A stretch of DNA of 6,900 nucleotides. Origin: Gammaproteobacteria bacterium. Its GTDB lineage: Bacteria > Pseudomonadota > Gammaproteobacteria > Steroidobacterales > Steroidobacteraceae. The notes beneath the pieces were generated by a model. The model saw only the letters and a list, made by a program, of their open reading frames with translations. It was not told the origin of the DNA and searched no databases. The DNA lies in assembly GCA_003156695.1 (NCBI GenBank), contig PMHN01000129.1:1-6900 (forward strand), given 5' to 3'. The position numbers and the translations under genes were made by a program. Shown piece after piece: positions 1 to 6,518 of the stretch; position 1 is the first letter of the stretch; each line of letters begins with the position of its first letter.

Positions 1-135
1 GCGGCGAATGCCGCCTCGATCCGCTTCCACGAACGCCTGGGATTCACGCAGGTCGGCCACCTGCGCGAAGTCGGCTACAAGTTCGACCGCTGGCTCGATC
101 TGGTTTTCCTGCAACGCCGGCTCGGCGACCGGTAA
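1..135 (+). CDS. GNAT family N-acetyltransferase, C-terminal end (partial)
   Basis: The first 44 codons are in frame from base 1 and end in TAA at 133-135; the start lies outside the window. The visible residues match the C-terminal part of phosphinothricin-acetyltransferase-type GNAT enzymes: an Asn-x-x-Ser-Ile stretch, then HERLGF, then [17 protein letters not shown]. In that family the first part belongs to the last acetyl-CoA-binding helix and the GYKF..W.D stretch to the final beta strands. Members acetylate small amines (phosphinothricin, methionine sulfoximine or related compounds) with acetyl-CoA in the cytoplasm. The real substrate cannot be told from this fragment. The rhomboid gene starts nine bases after the stop on the same strand, so the two probably share a transcript. 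Family assignment is good; the exact subfamily is inference. Confidence 0.85.
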   Translation, partial: AANAASIRFHERLGFTQVGHLREVGYKFDRWLDLVFLQRRLGDR

Positions 136-144
136 GATCGCCGC

Positions 145-768
145 ATGTTCCCCGCCATACCGCCCGCCACACGGGCGCTGATACTCATCAACGTCGCCGT
201 GTTCCTGCTGCAGCAGATCCCGGGCGCTGGCGACCTCATCCAGCAACTGTTTGCGCTCTGGCCGCTCGGCGACGGCTTCCGTCCCTGGCAGCTCATCACT
301 TACGCCTTCCTGCACGGCCCCTGGTGGCACATCCTTTTCAACATGTTCGCGCTGTATATGTTCGGCGGCGCGCTCGAGCGCTATTGGGGCGGGCGGCGCC
401 TGGTGCTGTTTTTCCTCGTGTGCGTGCTCACCGCCGCGCTGACACAACTCGCGGTACAGTACGCGGGCACTACCGGAGCCCTTGCCGATGCCGCGGATGC
501 CGCCGGCCCGGTCATCGGCGCCTCGGGCGGCGTGTTCGGCGTGCTGCTCGCCTTCGCGTGGTATTTCCCGCGGCAACGCCTGTTCGTCATACCGATTCCG
601 ATACCGATACCGGCGTGGCTTTTCGTGACACTGTACGGGTTGATAGAGCTGTTTTCCGGGGCGACCGGCATCGAACCGGGCGTGGCTCACTTTGCCCACC
701 TGGGCGGTATGCTCGGCGGCGCGCTCTGCATTCTGTACTGGCGCGCGCGGCACCGCTTCAGTTCGTAA
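145..768 (+). CDS. Rhomboid family intramembrane serine protease
   Basis: A 207-residue polytopic membrane protein with the rhomboid catalytic pattern. Ser127 sits in GASGG (125-129) at the start of the fourth membrane helix. The partner His182 is in AHFAHLGG (181-188) in the last helix, which carries the small-residue packing seen in GlpG-like enzymes. His57, His62 and Asn66 in HGPWWHILFN (57-66) match the conserved HxxxxHxxxN of helix 2, where the Asn helps form the oxyanion hole. About six membrane helices are visible (near 10-24, 54-75, 85-106, 124-141, 157-171, 180-198), the basic bacterial six-helix core without extra domains. Such enzymes cut transmembrane substrates within the inner membrane; the substrate here is unknown. 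The ATG at 145 is the first in frame, with only a weak ribosome binding site, so coupling to the upstream acetyltransferase gene is plausible. The loop between helices 4 and 5 holds an unusual IPIPIPIP run (149-156). The 3' end overlaps the convergent gene by 11 bp. Confidence 0.93.
   Translation: MFPAIPPATRALILINVAVFLLQQIPGAGDLIQQLFALWPLGDGFRPWQLITYAFLHGPWWHILFNMFALYMFGGALERYWGGRRLVLFFLVCVLTAALTQLAVQYAGTTGALADAADAAGPVIGASGGVFGVLLAFAWYFPRQRLFVIPIPIPIPAWLFVTLYGLIELFSGATGIEPGVAHFAHLGGMLGGALCILYWRARHRFSS
589..612 (+). repeat. In-frame hexanucleotide tandem repeat encoding (Ile-Pro)x4
   Basis: Four consecutive six-base units of the form AT(A/T)CCG encode Ile-Pro four times (residues 149-156 of the rhomboid protein). 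Three of the four Ile codons are ATA, normally scarce in a genome this GC-rich, so the run looks like tandem duplication of one unit rather than selection for preferred codons. Gain or loss of a unit would keep the reading frame. It lies between membrane helices 4 and 5, expected to be the cytoplasmic side. Confidence 0.7.
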
Positions 769-1048
769 TCGGCGCCGCACCCAGTCTCACGGGCCCGCGG
801 CGCGTACCGCAGGCATCGCACAGGAGCGTATTGCCGAAGCGGCTGCGGCCGAAGGTGCGCCCGTCGGGCAGGGACACCCAGTTGCCGCCGCCTTCAACGT
901 GCAGATCCTTCGGTCGCACGTGCAGCGCACAGTGCGCGTTGTCGCAGAAGGGTGCACCGCACTCAGGCTCATTCTCCGCCGTCAGAACGTCCTCGATCCC
1001 GGGCGCGCGCTCACGGGTGGCGGCAGCGGGAAAACGCAGCAATTGCAC
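758..1048 (-). CDS. Small cysteine-rich, probably zinc-binding hypothetical protein
   Basis: I do not recognise a named family, but the reading frame looks genuinely coding. With the start at GTG 1048 it encodes 96 residues containing Cys30-x4-Cys35-x4-Cys40 (within ECGAPFCDNAHCALHV), then a GGGNWVSLPDGRTFGR stretch (about 53-68), then Cys77-x2-Cys80 (LCDACG). Two cysteine clusters around a Trp/Gly-rich beta-like segment resemble a zinc-ribbon or treble-clef layout; nearby histidines (39, 43, 50) could also be ligands. Metal binding is inference. The frame opens with GTG at 1054, but an AAGGGG motif lies seven bases before the GTG at 1048 and only one base before 1054, so 1048 is preferred. 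The TGA stop overlaps the convergent rhomboid gene by 11 bp. No signal peptide or membrane segment is seen, so it should be cytoplasmic. Confidence 0.7.
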   Translation of the reverse strand: MQLLRFPAAATRERAPGIEDVLTAENEPECGAPFCDNAHCALHVRPKDLHVEGGGNWVSLPDGRTFGRSRFGNTLLCDACGTRRGPVRLGAAPITN

Positions 1049-1054
1049 GTTCAC

Positions 1055-1307
1055 GCCCCTTACGTGTCAGCCTTCACGAGGGCGAGTGTGTCGGGCAGTG
1101 TTGACGAAGGAATGACGCGCCCATGGCGGATGGATGACGCACGCTCGCGCTCATGTCCCACATCCCACCTGAAGAGTCGACTTTACTGGCCTGATATTAC
1201 ACAAGAATTATCTCCTGTTGAATCACAGCGGCGCGACCGTCACAATCGCCCGCCTTGAAAACCGACGGGAACTTTTCATTTTCGCCGCTGCCTGTGGATG
1301 CGCATTC
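1055..1307. other. Divergent intergenic region
   Basis: About 250 bases separate the start of the minus-strand cysteine-rich gene from the start of the plus-strand ABC operon, so promoters facing both ways are expected here. I see no convincing coding frame, tRNA or strong terminator hairpin. The notable feature is a locally AT-rich patch at about 1181-1215 in otherwise GC-rich DNA. A TTGACG at 1101-1106 resembles a -35 box but has no -10 partner at the right distance. Confidence 0.6.
1182..1211 (+). promoter_or_regulatory. Candidate sigma70-type promoter for the ABC operon
   Basis: TTTACT (1182-1187, four of six matches to the -35 consensus) and AATTAT (1206-1211, four of six to the -10 consensus) are separated by 18 bases in the AT-rich patch, about 90 bases before the ATPase start. 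The same patch reads TAATAT on the minus strand (1194-1199), a possible -10 box for the divergent gene, but its -35 partner is poor. This is a pattern match only. Confidence 0.3.
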
Positions 1308-2231
1308 ATGATCAAGACCGAGCACCTCACAAAACACTACGGCGCGCTCAAGGCGGTCGATGATGTCAGCTTCCAGGTGGTCCCCGGCGAGGTGCTCGGG
1401 TTCCTGGGGCCCAACGGCGCCGGCAAGACCACCACCATGCGCATGCTCGCGGGGTTCGTCGCCCCGAGTTCCGGCAGCGCGAGCATCTGCGGGCACGACA
1501 TCGCGAGCGATGCGCTGGCGGCCAAGACCGCCCTCGGGTACTTGCCCGAGGGCGCGCCGAGCTACGGGGAAATGACGGTGCGCCGCTTCCTGGATTTCAT
1601 CGCCGACCTGCGCGGGCTCGAGGGTGCGCGCCGCAGCGCGCGCCTCGATCACGTCATCGGGAACCTGCACCTCTCTCCCGTCCTCGGGCAGACCATCGAT
1701 ACGCTGTCCAAGGGATTCCGCCGCCGCGTGGGGCTGGCGCAGGCCATCGTGCACGATCCGCCGGTGCTGATCCTGGACGAGCCGACCGACGGGCTCGATC
1801 CGAACCAGAAGCACGAGGTGCGCACGCTCATCAACGACATGGCGCGTGACAAGATCATCGTCATCTCCACACACACCCTCGAGGAGGTCGATGCGGTGTG
1901 CACGCGTGCCATCATCATCTCCAGGGGGCGCATCGTCGCTGATGACACGCCCGCGGGCCTTGCCGCCCGCTCGCGCTATCACAACGCGGTATCGATGCAA
2001 CTCGCGGAACCCGGGCAGCTGGAGCTTGCCCGTGCCGCGGTGGCCGCCCTGCCGGCGGTGGCGCGCGTGGAGGTGAGCGAACGCGAGGCGCGCGTGACCG
2101 CCCTGCCGCAGCCAGGTGCGATGATCTTCGCGGCCGTCTCGGAGCTCGCGGCCAGCACGGGGCTGAAGCTCAAGGAGCTGCACCTGGAAGCCGGGCGCCT
2201 CGACGAAGTGTTCCGCACCATTACCGCCTAA
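1308..2231 (+). CDS. ABC transporter ATP-binding protein, GldA-like (ABC-2 type)
   Basis: A 307-residue nucleotide-binding subunit that should hydrolyse ATP on the cytoplasmic face to power the permease encoded next. It shows Walker A GPNGAGKTT (34-42), a signature motif of the form LSKGF (133-137) followed by RRRVGLAQA, Walker B VLILDEPT (153-160) with catalytic Glu158, the D-loop GLDP (162-165) and switch His189 in ISTHT. The Q-loop position carries Glu (GYLPE, 77-81), as is usual in the GldA/drug-export branch. A C-terminal extension of about 85 residues after the ATPase fold resembles the small regulatory domain found in this branch. The frame stays open upstream to a TTG at 1218, but MIKTEHLTKHYG at 1308 is the family's normal N-terminus and the extra residues look non-conserved. 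The ribosome binding site is weak (GGATG at 1296-1300). It is the first gene of a four-gene operon; the permease starts 17 bases after its stop. Confidence 0.93.
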   Translation: MIKTEHLTKHYGALKAVDDVSFQVVPGEVLGFLGPNGAGKTTTMRMLAGFVAPSSGSASICGHDIASDALAAKTALGYLPEGAPSYGEMTVRRFLDFIADLRGLEGARRSARLDHVIGNLHLSPVLGQTIDTLSKGFRRRVGLAQAIVHDPPVLILDEPTDGLDPNQKHEVRTLINDMARDKIIVISTHTLEEVDAVCTRAIIISRGRIVADDTPAGLAARSRYHNAVSMQLAEPGQLELARAAVAALPAVARVEVSEREARVTALPQPGAMIFAAVSELAASTGLKLKELHLEAGRLDEVFRTITA

Positions 2232-2248
2232 AGGGTCCGTTCAAAGTC

Positions 2249-2983
2249 ATGCACAACGTGGGCATCATCACGCGCCGCGAACTCGCGAGTTATTTCGCGA
2301 CACCGCTCGCGTACGTTTTCATCCTGATTTTCCTGGTGCTGGCGAACGCCTTCACCTTCTACCTCGGCGGGTTTTACGAGCGCGGCCAGGCGGATCTCAC
2401 GCCGTTCTTCACCTTCCAACCATGGCTGTACCTGTTCCTGATCCCGGCGATCTCGATGAAGCTGTGGGCCGAGGAGCGCAAGTCCGGCAGCATCGAGTTG
2501 CTGATGACCCAGCCGGTGAAGCTGTGGGACGCGGTGCTGGGGAAATTCCTCGCGGCGTGGATATTCACCGCCCTCGCCCTGGGCCTGACCTTCCCGCTGT
2601 GGCTCACGGTCAACTACCTGGGCAGCCCCGATAACGGCGCGATCCTAGCCGCCTACCTGGGAAGCCTGCTGCTCGCCGCGGGCTTTCTCGCCATTGGCTC
2701 GTGCATGTCGGCGCTGACGCGCAACCAGGTGGTCGCGTTCATTCTCGGGGTCGTGGTGTGCTTCGCGTTTCTGCTCGCCGGCTTTCCGCTGGTGCTGGAC
2801 CTGTTTCGCAGCTGGGCCCCGCAACCACTGGTGGAAGCCATCGCCTCGCTGTCGTTCCTCACGCACTTCGAATCCATCGTCAAGGGCGTGATTGACGTGC
2901 GTGATCTCCTGTACTTCGCAATGCTGACCGGGTTTTTCCTGCTCGCGACCGCGGTCACGCTCGAACTGCGCAAAGACCTATGA
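2249..2983 (+). CDS. ABC-2 family transporter permease, GldF-like
   Basis: A 244-residue inner-membrane protein with about six helices (near 17-40, 58-74, 97-121, 131-155, 160-185, 219-239). The N-terminus (ITRRELASYFATPLAYVF) and the stretch EERKSGSIELLMTQPV (75-90) are hallmarks of the GldF/NosY-type ABC-2 permease group; the latter is expected to lie at the cytoplasmic side and contact the ATPase. One short permease next to one ATPase implies a homodimer in a 2+2 transporter. ATG 2249 is the first in-frame start. An AAGGG overlapping the upstream stop (2231-2235) is a possible but distant ribosome binding site. The TGA stop overlaps the next gene's ATG by four bases (ATGA), indicating coupled translation. 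The family is sure; the transported substrate is not known. Confidence 0.9.
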   Translation: MHNVGIITRRELASYFATPLAYVFILIFLVLANAFTFYLGGFYERGQADLTPFFTFQPWLYLFLIPAISMKLWAEERKSGSIELLMTQPVKLWDAVLGKFLAAWIFTALALGLTFPLWLTVNYLGSPDNGAILAAYLGSLLLAAGFLAIGSCMSALTRNQVVAFILGVVVCFAFLLAGFPLVLDLFRSWAPQPLVEAIASLSFLTHFESIVKGVIDVRDLLYFAMLTGFFLLATAVTLELRKDL

Positions 2984-4890
2984 ACCAACGCTCGACACTC
3001 GGCGGCGGCACGCTCGTGGCGCTGGCCCTGCTTTTCATCGGCCTCACGGTGCTCTTCAATCACACGCTGCGCGGCTGGCGTCTCGATCTCACGCAGAACC
3101 ATCTGTACACGACGGCTCCGGGAACCGAGCGGATCCTCGCCGGCATCAAGGAGCCCATCAACCTGTACTTCTTCTTCTCGGCGAAAGCGGCGCAGCAGAT
3201 GCCGCAGCTCGAGACCTACGGCGTACGGGTGCGCGAGTTTCTGGAGGAACTTGCCGCGCGCTCCAACGGCAAGCTGCACCTGCACGTGATCGATCCGCAG
3301 CCCTTCTCCGAGGATGAGGACCGGGCTGCCGAGCTCGGCGTGCGCGGTGCGCCACTCGGAGCCTCCGGCGGGCAGTTCTATTTCGGGCTCGCCGCCACCA
3401 ACTCCACCGATGGTCGCGCGGCCATCGAGTTCTTCGACCCCAACAAGGAGCAGTTCCTCGAGTACGACGTGGTCAAGCTCGTGTACGAGCTCTCCCATCC
3501 GAAAAAGCCGGTCGTCGCCTGGCTGTCATCGCTGCCGATGGGCCCGGGTTTTGACCCGCGGAGCGGCCAGATGCGCGAGCCGTGGGTCGTCTACAGTGAA
3601 GCGCAGCAGCTGTTCGACCTGCGCCCGCTCGATGCAGCAGCCACAAAAATCGGCGACGACGTAAACGTGCTGGTGCTGGTGCACCCGAAGAACCTCTCGC
3701 CGGCGACCCAATTCGCCATCGACCAGTACGCGCTGCGCGGCGGTCACATCCTCGCCTTCGTCGATCCGCTCGCCGAGGCCGACACATCGGCAGCGGATGG
3801 GCAGAATCCCATGGCGCGCATGACTGCCGACAAGAGCTCGCACCTGGAGCCGCTGCTCAGCGCCTGGGGCGTGCAGTTCAACCCGGCGGAGGTGGTCGCC
3901 GATCGCGGCCACGCGCTGTCGGTCACCATGCGCCAGGGCGAAGAGCCGGTGGAGCACCTCGGGGTCCTGGGACTCGACAAAACGAGCTTCGCAGCCGACG
4001 ACGTCGTGACGGCCGGACTTTCCACCGTCAACGTGGCGATGGCCGGCTACCTCGAACCGGTGCAGGGCTCGAAGGCGCACTTCGAGCCGCTGTTGCAGTC
4101 GAGCACCGATGCAGCCGCCCTGCCGGTGGAGCGCTTCCAGATGCTCATGGACCCCGGCACGCTGCGCGATGACTTCAAGCCAACCGGCAAGCGCTACACC
4201 ATCGCCGCGCGCATCACCGGGGACGTGCACACGGCGTTTCCGGCCGGCCCGCCCGCAGGCGTCACGTTGCCTGCCGGCGTCACCGACCTCAAGGCCTCGG
4301 TGAAACCGCTGAACCTCATCGTGTTTGCCGATACCGACATGCTCGCGGACAACCTGTGGGTGCGCGAGCAGAATTTCTTCGGTCAGACCATGACCCAGGC
4401 GTGGGCCAGCAACGGCGACCTGGTGCAGAATGCGCTCGACAATCTTGCCGGCAGCGCCGACCTCATCAGCGTGCGGGGACGCGCTTCCTATGCCAGGCCC
4501 TTCGAGCGCGTAGAAAAGCTGCGGCATGCTGCCGATGAGCGCTTTCACTCCAAGGAACAGGAGCTCGAGCAGCAACTGCACGCAACCGAAGAGAAGCTGA
4601 CCGCCCTGCAGTCGACCAAGGCCGGCAACCAGTCGGCGCTGATCCTCACGCCCGAGCAGGAGCAGGAAATCGAGCAGTTCCAGGCCGAGAAGCTGCGCAT
4701 CCGCAAGGAGCTGCGCGCAGTGCGTGCCGGCCTTGACCGGGAAATTTCCAGTCTCGGCGCGACCCTCAAGATCCTTAACATCATAGTAGTGCCGGCGGCG
4801 TTCGCGCTCATCGCACTGCTGATTGGCGTGTGGCGGCGCCGTCGCCGCGCGGCACCGTCCGCCGCAGCCGACAAAGGTCGCTCCGTATGA
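2980..4890 (+). CDS. GldG-like ABC transporter auxiliary protein
   Basis: A 636-residue membrane-anchored protein. Helix 1 is at about 11-29, followed by the family motif RLDLTQNHLYTTAPGT (34-49), which opens the N-terminal GldG domain. A large, probably periplasmic region (about 30-595) includes the ABC-transporter-auxiliary (GldG/IFT52-like) alpha/beta domain at about 175-455. The FADTDMLADNLWVREQNFFG stretch (449-468) and the following NALDNLAGSADLISVRGR are typical of this family. A heptad-like, charged segment (about 510-590) should form a coiled-coil hairpin leading into a second helix (597-618) and a short Arg-rich cytoplasmic tail. The ends would be cytoplasmic and the body periplasmic. 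Known members are encoded beside GldA/GldF-type genes and are thought to be accessory subunits; the biochemical role is unproven. ATGA overlaps couple it to both neighbours. Confidence 0.9.
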   Translation: MNQRSTLGGGTLVALALLFIGLTVLFNHTLRGWRLDLTQNHLYTTAPGTERILAGIKEPINLYFFFSAKAAQQMPQLETYGVRVREFLEELAARSNGKLHLHVIDPQPFSEDEDRAAELGVRGAPLGASGGQFYFGLAATNSTDGRAAIEFFDPNKEQFLEYDVVKLVYELSHPKKPVVAWLSSLPMGPGFDPRSGQMREPWVVYSEAQQLFDLRPLDAAATKIGDDVNVLVLVHPKNLSPATQFAIDQYALRGGHILAFVDPLAEADTSAADGQNPMARMTADKSSHLEPLLSAWGVQFNPAEVVADRGHALSVTMRQGEEPVEHLGVLGLDKTSFAADDVVTAGLSTVNVAMAGYLEPVQGSKAHFEPLLQSSTDAAALPVERFQMLMDPGTLRDDFKPTGKRYTIAARITGDVHTAFPAGPPAGVTLPAGVTDLKASVKPLNLIVFADTDMLADNLWVREQNFFGQTMTQAWASNGDLVQNALDNLAGSADLISVRGRASYARPFERVEKLRHAADERFHSKEQELEQQLHATEEKLTALQSTKAGNQSALILTPEQEQEIEQFQAEKLRIRKELRAVRAGLDREISSLGATLKILNIIVVPAAFALIALLIGVWRRRRRAAPSAAADKGRSV

Positions 4891-5918
4891 CTGCGCGACG
4901 CGTCGCCTTACTCTTCATCGCCGCGCTCGCGGTGGTTGGCTTCGCCATGTGGATTGCATCGACGCGCCACCTGGAACGCGACAAGCTTGCCGGTGACCTG
5001 GTGCTGCCGGGCCTGGAGCAGGCGGTCAACGCCGTGACCGAAATGGACCTGATCAAGGGCGATGGAACGCGCGCCACGTTGAAAAAGGACAATGCCGACT
5101 GGAGCGTCGGTGAGCGCGGCTGGCCCGCCGACACCTCGAAGTTACGCAAGCTCGTGCTCGACCTGGGTGCGCTCAACATTGTCGAGGAGAAGACGCGCCA
5201 GCCCGCCAACTACCCGCAGTTGGGCGTCGAGGACGTCACGGCGCCGCAAGCCACCGGCACGCGCATCGAAGCGGTCGCGCCGGGAAGAACCTGGGCGCTG
5301 ATCGTCGGCAAGTCCTCGAGCGCCAAGTCCGGATACGTGCGCGTGGTCGGCACACCGCAAAGCCTGCTCGCGGCCCCGCTCCTCGCGCCGGACGCGGACC
5401 CCAGGAGCTGGCTCGACCATGCGCTGATTGATCTTGGCGGCGAGCAGGTGCGCGAAGTCGCAGAGCACCCCGCACAGGGGCCGGCTTACACCGCCACGCG
5501 TGTGAAGAAAGACGAGCCCGCTTTCACCGTGAGCCCCTTGCCTAAGGGACGCGTACTCACCGGACCCGCCGCCGCGGAACCGATCGCGGGGGCCCTGGGC
5601 ATGCTCACACTGGATGATGTGCAAAAGGCGGGTGTTAGCGGCGACACGCCCCGGTCGCACGCGCTCTTCAGCACCTATGACGGTCTTGAAGTGGAGGTCA
5701 CAGGACACAAGGACGGGGCGCGGTCGCTGATCGCGATCAGCGCGCACGCCACTGGCGCGCAATCCCAGTCCGCAGCGCAGAAACTCACCGCGCGCCTCAT
5801 GGGCCACGAGTTTGAGATCCCGGACTACCGCTACGCGGCCATCTTCAAGCCCCTCGAAGAACTGCTGCAGAAGCCGGCCGAGCCGACAAAGAAGACCGGC
5901 GGCGTCAAAGCCAGGTAG
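4887..5918 (+). CDS. DUF4340 domain-containing protein
   Basis: A 343-residue protein with a single N-terminal hydrophobic anchor (about 5-24) and a soluble region likely on the periplasmic side. Family-like features are the DWSVGERGWPAD stretch (71-82), followed by a helix, the EEKTRQPANYPQLGVED segment (100-116) and a later SWLDHALIDL (174-183). This matches DUF4340, a domain of unknown function regularly encoded directly after GldG-like genes. The basic C-terminal tail (about 329-343) appears disordered. The start is ATG 4887, inside an ATGA overlap with the preceding stop. AAAGGT at 4873-4878 sits eight bases upstream, a good ribosome binding site, while an in-frame ATG at 4830 would add only a non-conserved Arg-rich extension. 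Its place as last gene of the operon suggests a structural or accessory part of the same transporter; that role is inference. Confidence 0.88.
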   Translation: MTARRVALLFIAALAVVGFAMWIASTRHLERDKLAGDLVLPGLEQAVNAVTEMDLIKGDGTRATLKKDNADWSVGERGWPADTSKLRKLVLDLGALNIVEEKTRQPANYPQLGVEDVTAPQATGTRIEAVAPGRTWALIVGKSSSAKSGYVRVVGTPQSLLAAPLLAPDADPRSWLDHALIDLGGEQVREVAEHPAQGPAYTATRVKKDEPAFTVSPLPKGRVLTGPAAAEPIAGALGMLTLDDVQKAGVSGDTPRSHALFSTYDGLEVEVTGHKDGARSLIAISAHATGAQSQSAAQKLTARLMGHEFEIPDYRYAAIFKPLEELLQKPAEPTKKTGGVKAR

Positions 5919-5926
5919 TTTCAGGT

Positions 5927-5939
5927 GCGGCTGCGCCGC
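5927..5939. terminator. Weak hairpin between convergent genes
   Basis: GCGGC, a TGC loop and GCCGC form a five-base-pair GC stem filling most of the 21-base gap between the DUF4340 stop and the DUF1697 stop. There is no run of T on either strand after it, so it is at best a weak or partial terminator for the two convergent units. Confidence 0.25.
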
Positions 5940-6518
5940 TCACGCGTCCCCTTTCGCCATGGCGTACAGAGTGCACACCGTGCGCCAGTTTCTCGCCGTG
6001 CCCTTCGTGCCCAGAATTCTTTCCGCGCGCGGCGCGAGCTTCGAGTGGCCGATGCCAAGCGGTGCGTGCAGGTACAGGACCTTGTCGTACACGGAAAACC
6101 GTTCACTCTCCGCCCTGACAGCCTCCAGGCCGGCGTGTCGTGCGGCTGCCGGACACTCCTCCAGAAACCACAGGTGCAGGGATTTCGGTTCGGCCTCGCC
6201 CTCCGGGAACGGATTCTTAGCGATCGCCTGCGCAAGCTCGCGCGCCTCAAAGAGCATCACGTACGGACGCAGGCCGAACCGCCGTGCCACGGCGGCGCTG
6301 ATGCGCGCGCTGAGGGATGCCGCGCTGCCGGCGCTGGCGAACACGGCGTTGCCGCTCTGAATATAGGTCCTGACCTCCCGGAACTTGAGGCCGCGAAGCA
6401 GCGTGGCCAGATCCTTCATGGGCAGCTTGTTGTTGCCCATGACATTGATGCCGCGGAACAGCGCGATCCAGGTGCGCTGGCGCGCACCTGACGCCGACCG
6501 CACCCGCCCCGCGCTCAC
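5940..6518 (-). CDS. DUF1697 domain-containing protein
   Basis: A 192-residue soluble protein clearly of the DUF1697 family. Conserved blocks are FRGINVMGNNKLPM (21-34), VRTYIQSGNAVF (49-60), LHAPLGIGHSKLA (150-162) and TARNWRTVCTLYAMA (174-188). The length is normal for the family. The function is unknown; no catalytic motif is recognised and no signal peptide is visible, so a cytoplasmic location is expected. The start is GTG at 6518, with an AGGTGA ribosome binding site four bases upstream (6523-6528). The GTG overlaps, as GTGA, the stop of a VOC-like reading frame, which suggests it was once the second gene of a coupled pair. A later GTG at 6503 is possible, and the first 15 or so residues before RTWIALFRG are not typical of the family. 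It ends 21 bp from the convergent ABC operon. Confidence 0.9.
   Translation of the reverse strand: MSAGRVRSASGARQRTWIALFRGINVMGNNKLPMKDLATLLRGLKFREVRTYIQSGNAVFASAGSAASLSARISAAVARRFGLRPYVMLFEARELAQAIAKNPFPEGEAEPKSLHLWFLEECPAAARHAGLEAVRAESERFSVYDKVLYLHAPLGIGHSKLAPRAERILGTKGTARNWRTVCTLYAMAKGDA

Noticed and set aside
324..1115. Long plus-strand frame of 263 codons
   Set aside because: It is out of frame with the rhomboid gene, is Arg-rich with no motif, and runs antisense to the cysteine-rich gene: a typical high-GC shadow frame.
1101..1129. TTGACG as a -35 promoter box
   Set aside because: No acceptable -10 sequence lies 16-18 bases downstream; the bases there are GC-rich.
1175..1182. Eight-base palindrome AGTCGACT as an operator
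   Set aside because: It is short, cannot be extended, and is expected by chance at this size.
1218..1307. N-terminal extension of the ABC ATPase from a TTG at 1218
   Set aside because: The extra 30 residues resemble no ABC protein N-terminus, while the residues from 1308 begin exactly as the family does.
1197..2183. Long minus-strand frame opposite the ABC ATPase
   Set aside because: Its composition (Arg, His, Gly, Asp-rich) mirrors the real gene on the other strand and it has no recognisable domain.
3526..4581. Long minus-strand frame opposite the GldG-like gene
   Set aside because: This is an antisense shadow of a well-supported gene; no motif or ribosome binding site supports it.
4830..4886. 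Earlier ATG for the DUF4340 gene
   Set aside because: It adds an Arg-rich stretch overlapping the GldG tail. The ATGA overlap with a ribosome binding site at 4873-4878 and an anchor right after ATG 4887 fit better.
5142..5807. Minus-strand frame opposite the DUF4340 gene
   Set aside because: Antisense shadow with Arg-rich, motif-free sequence.
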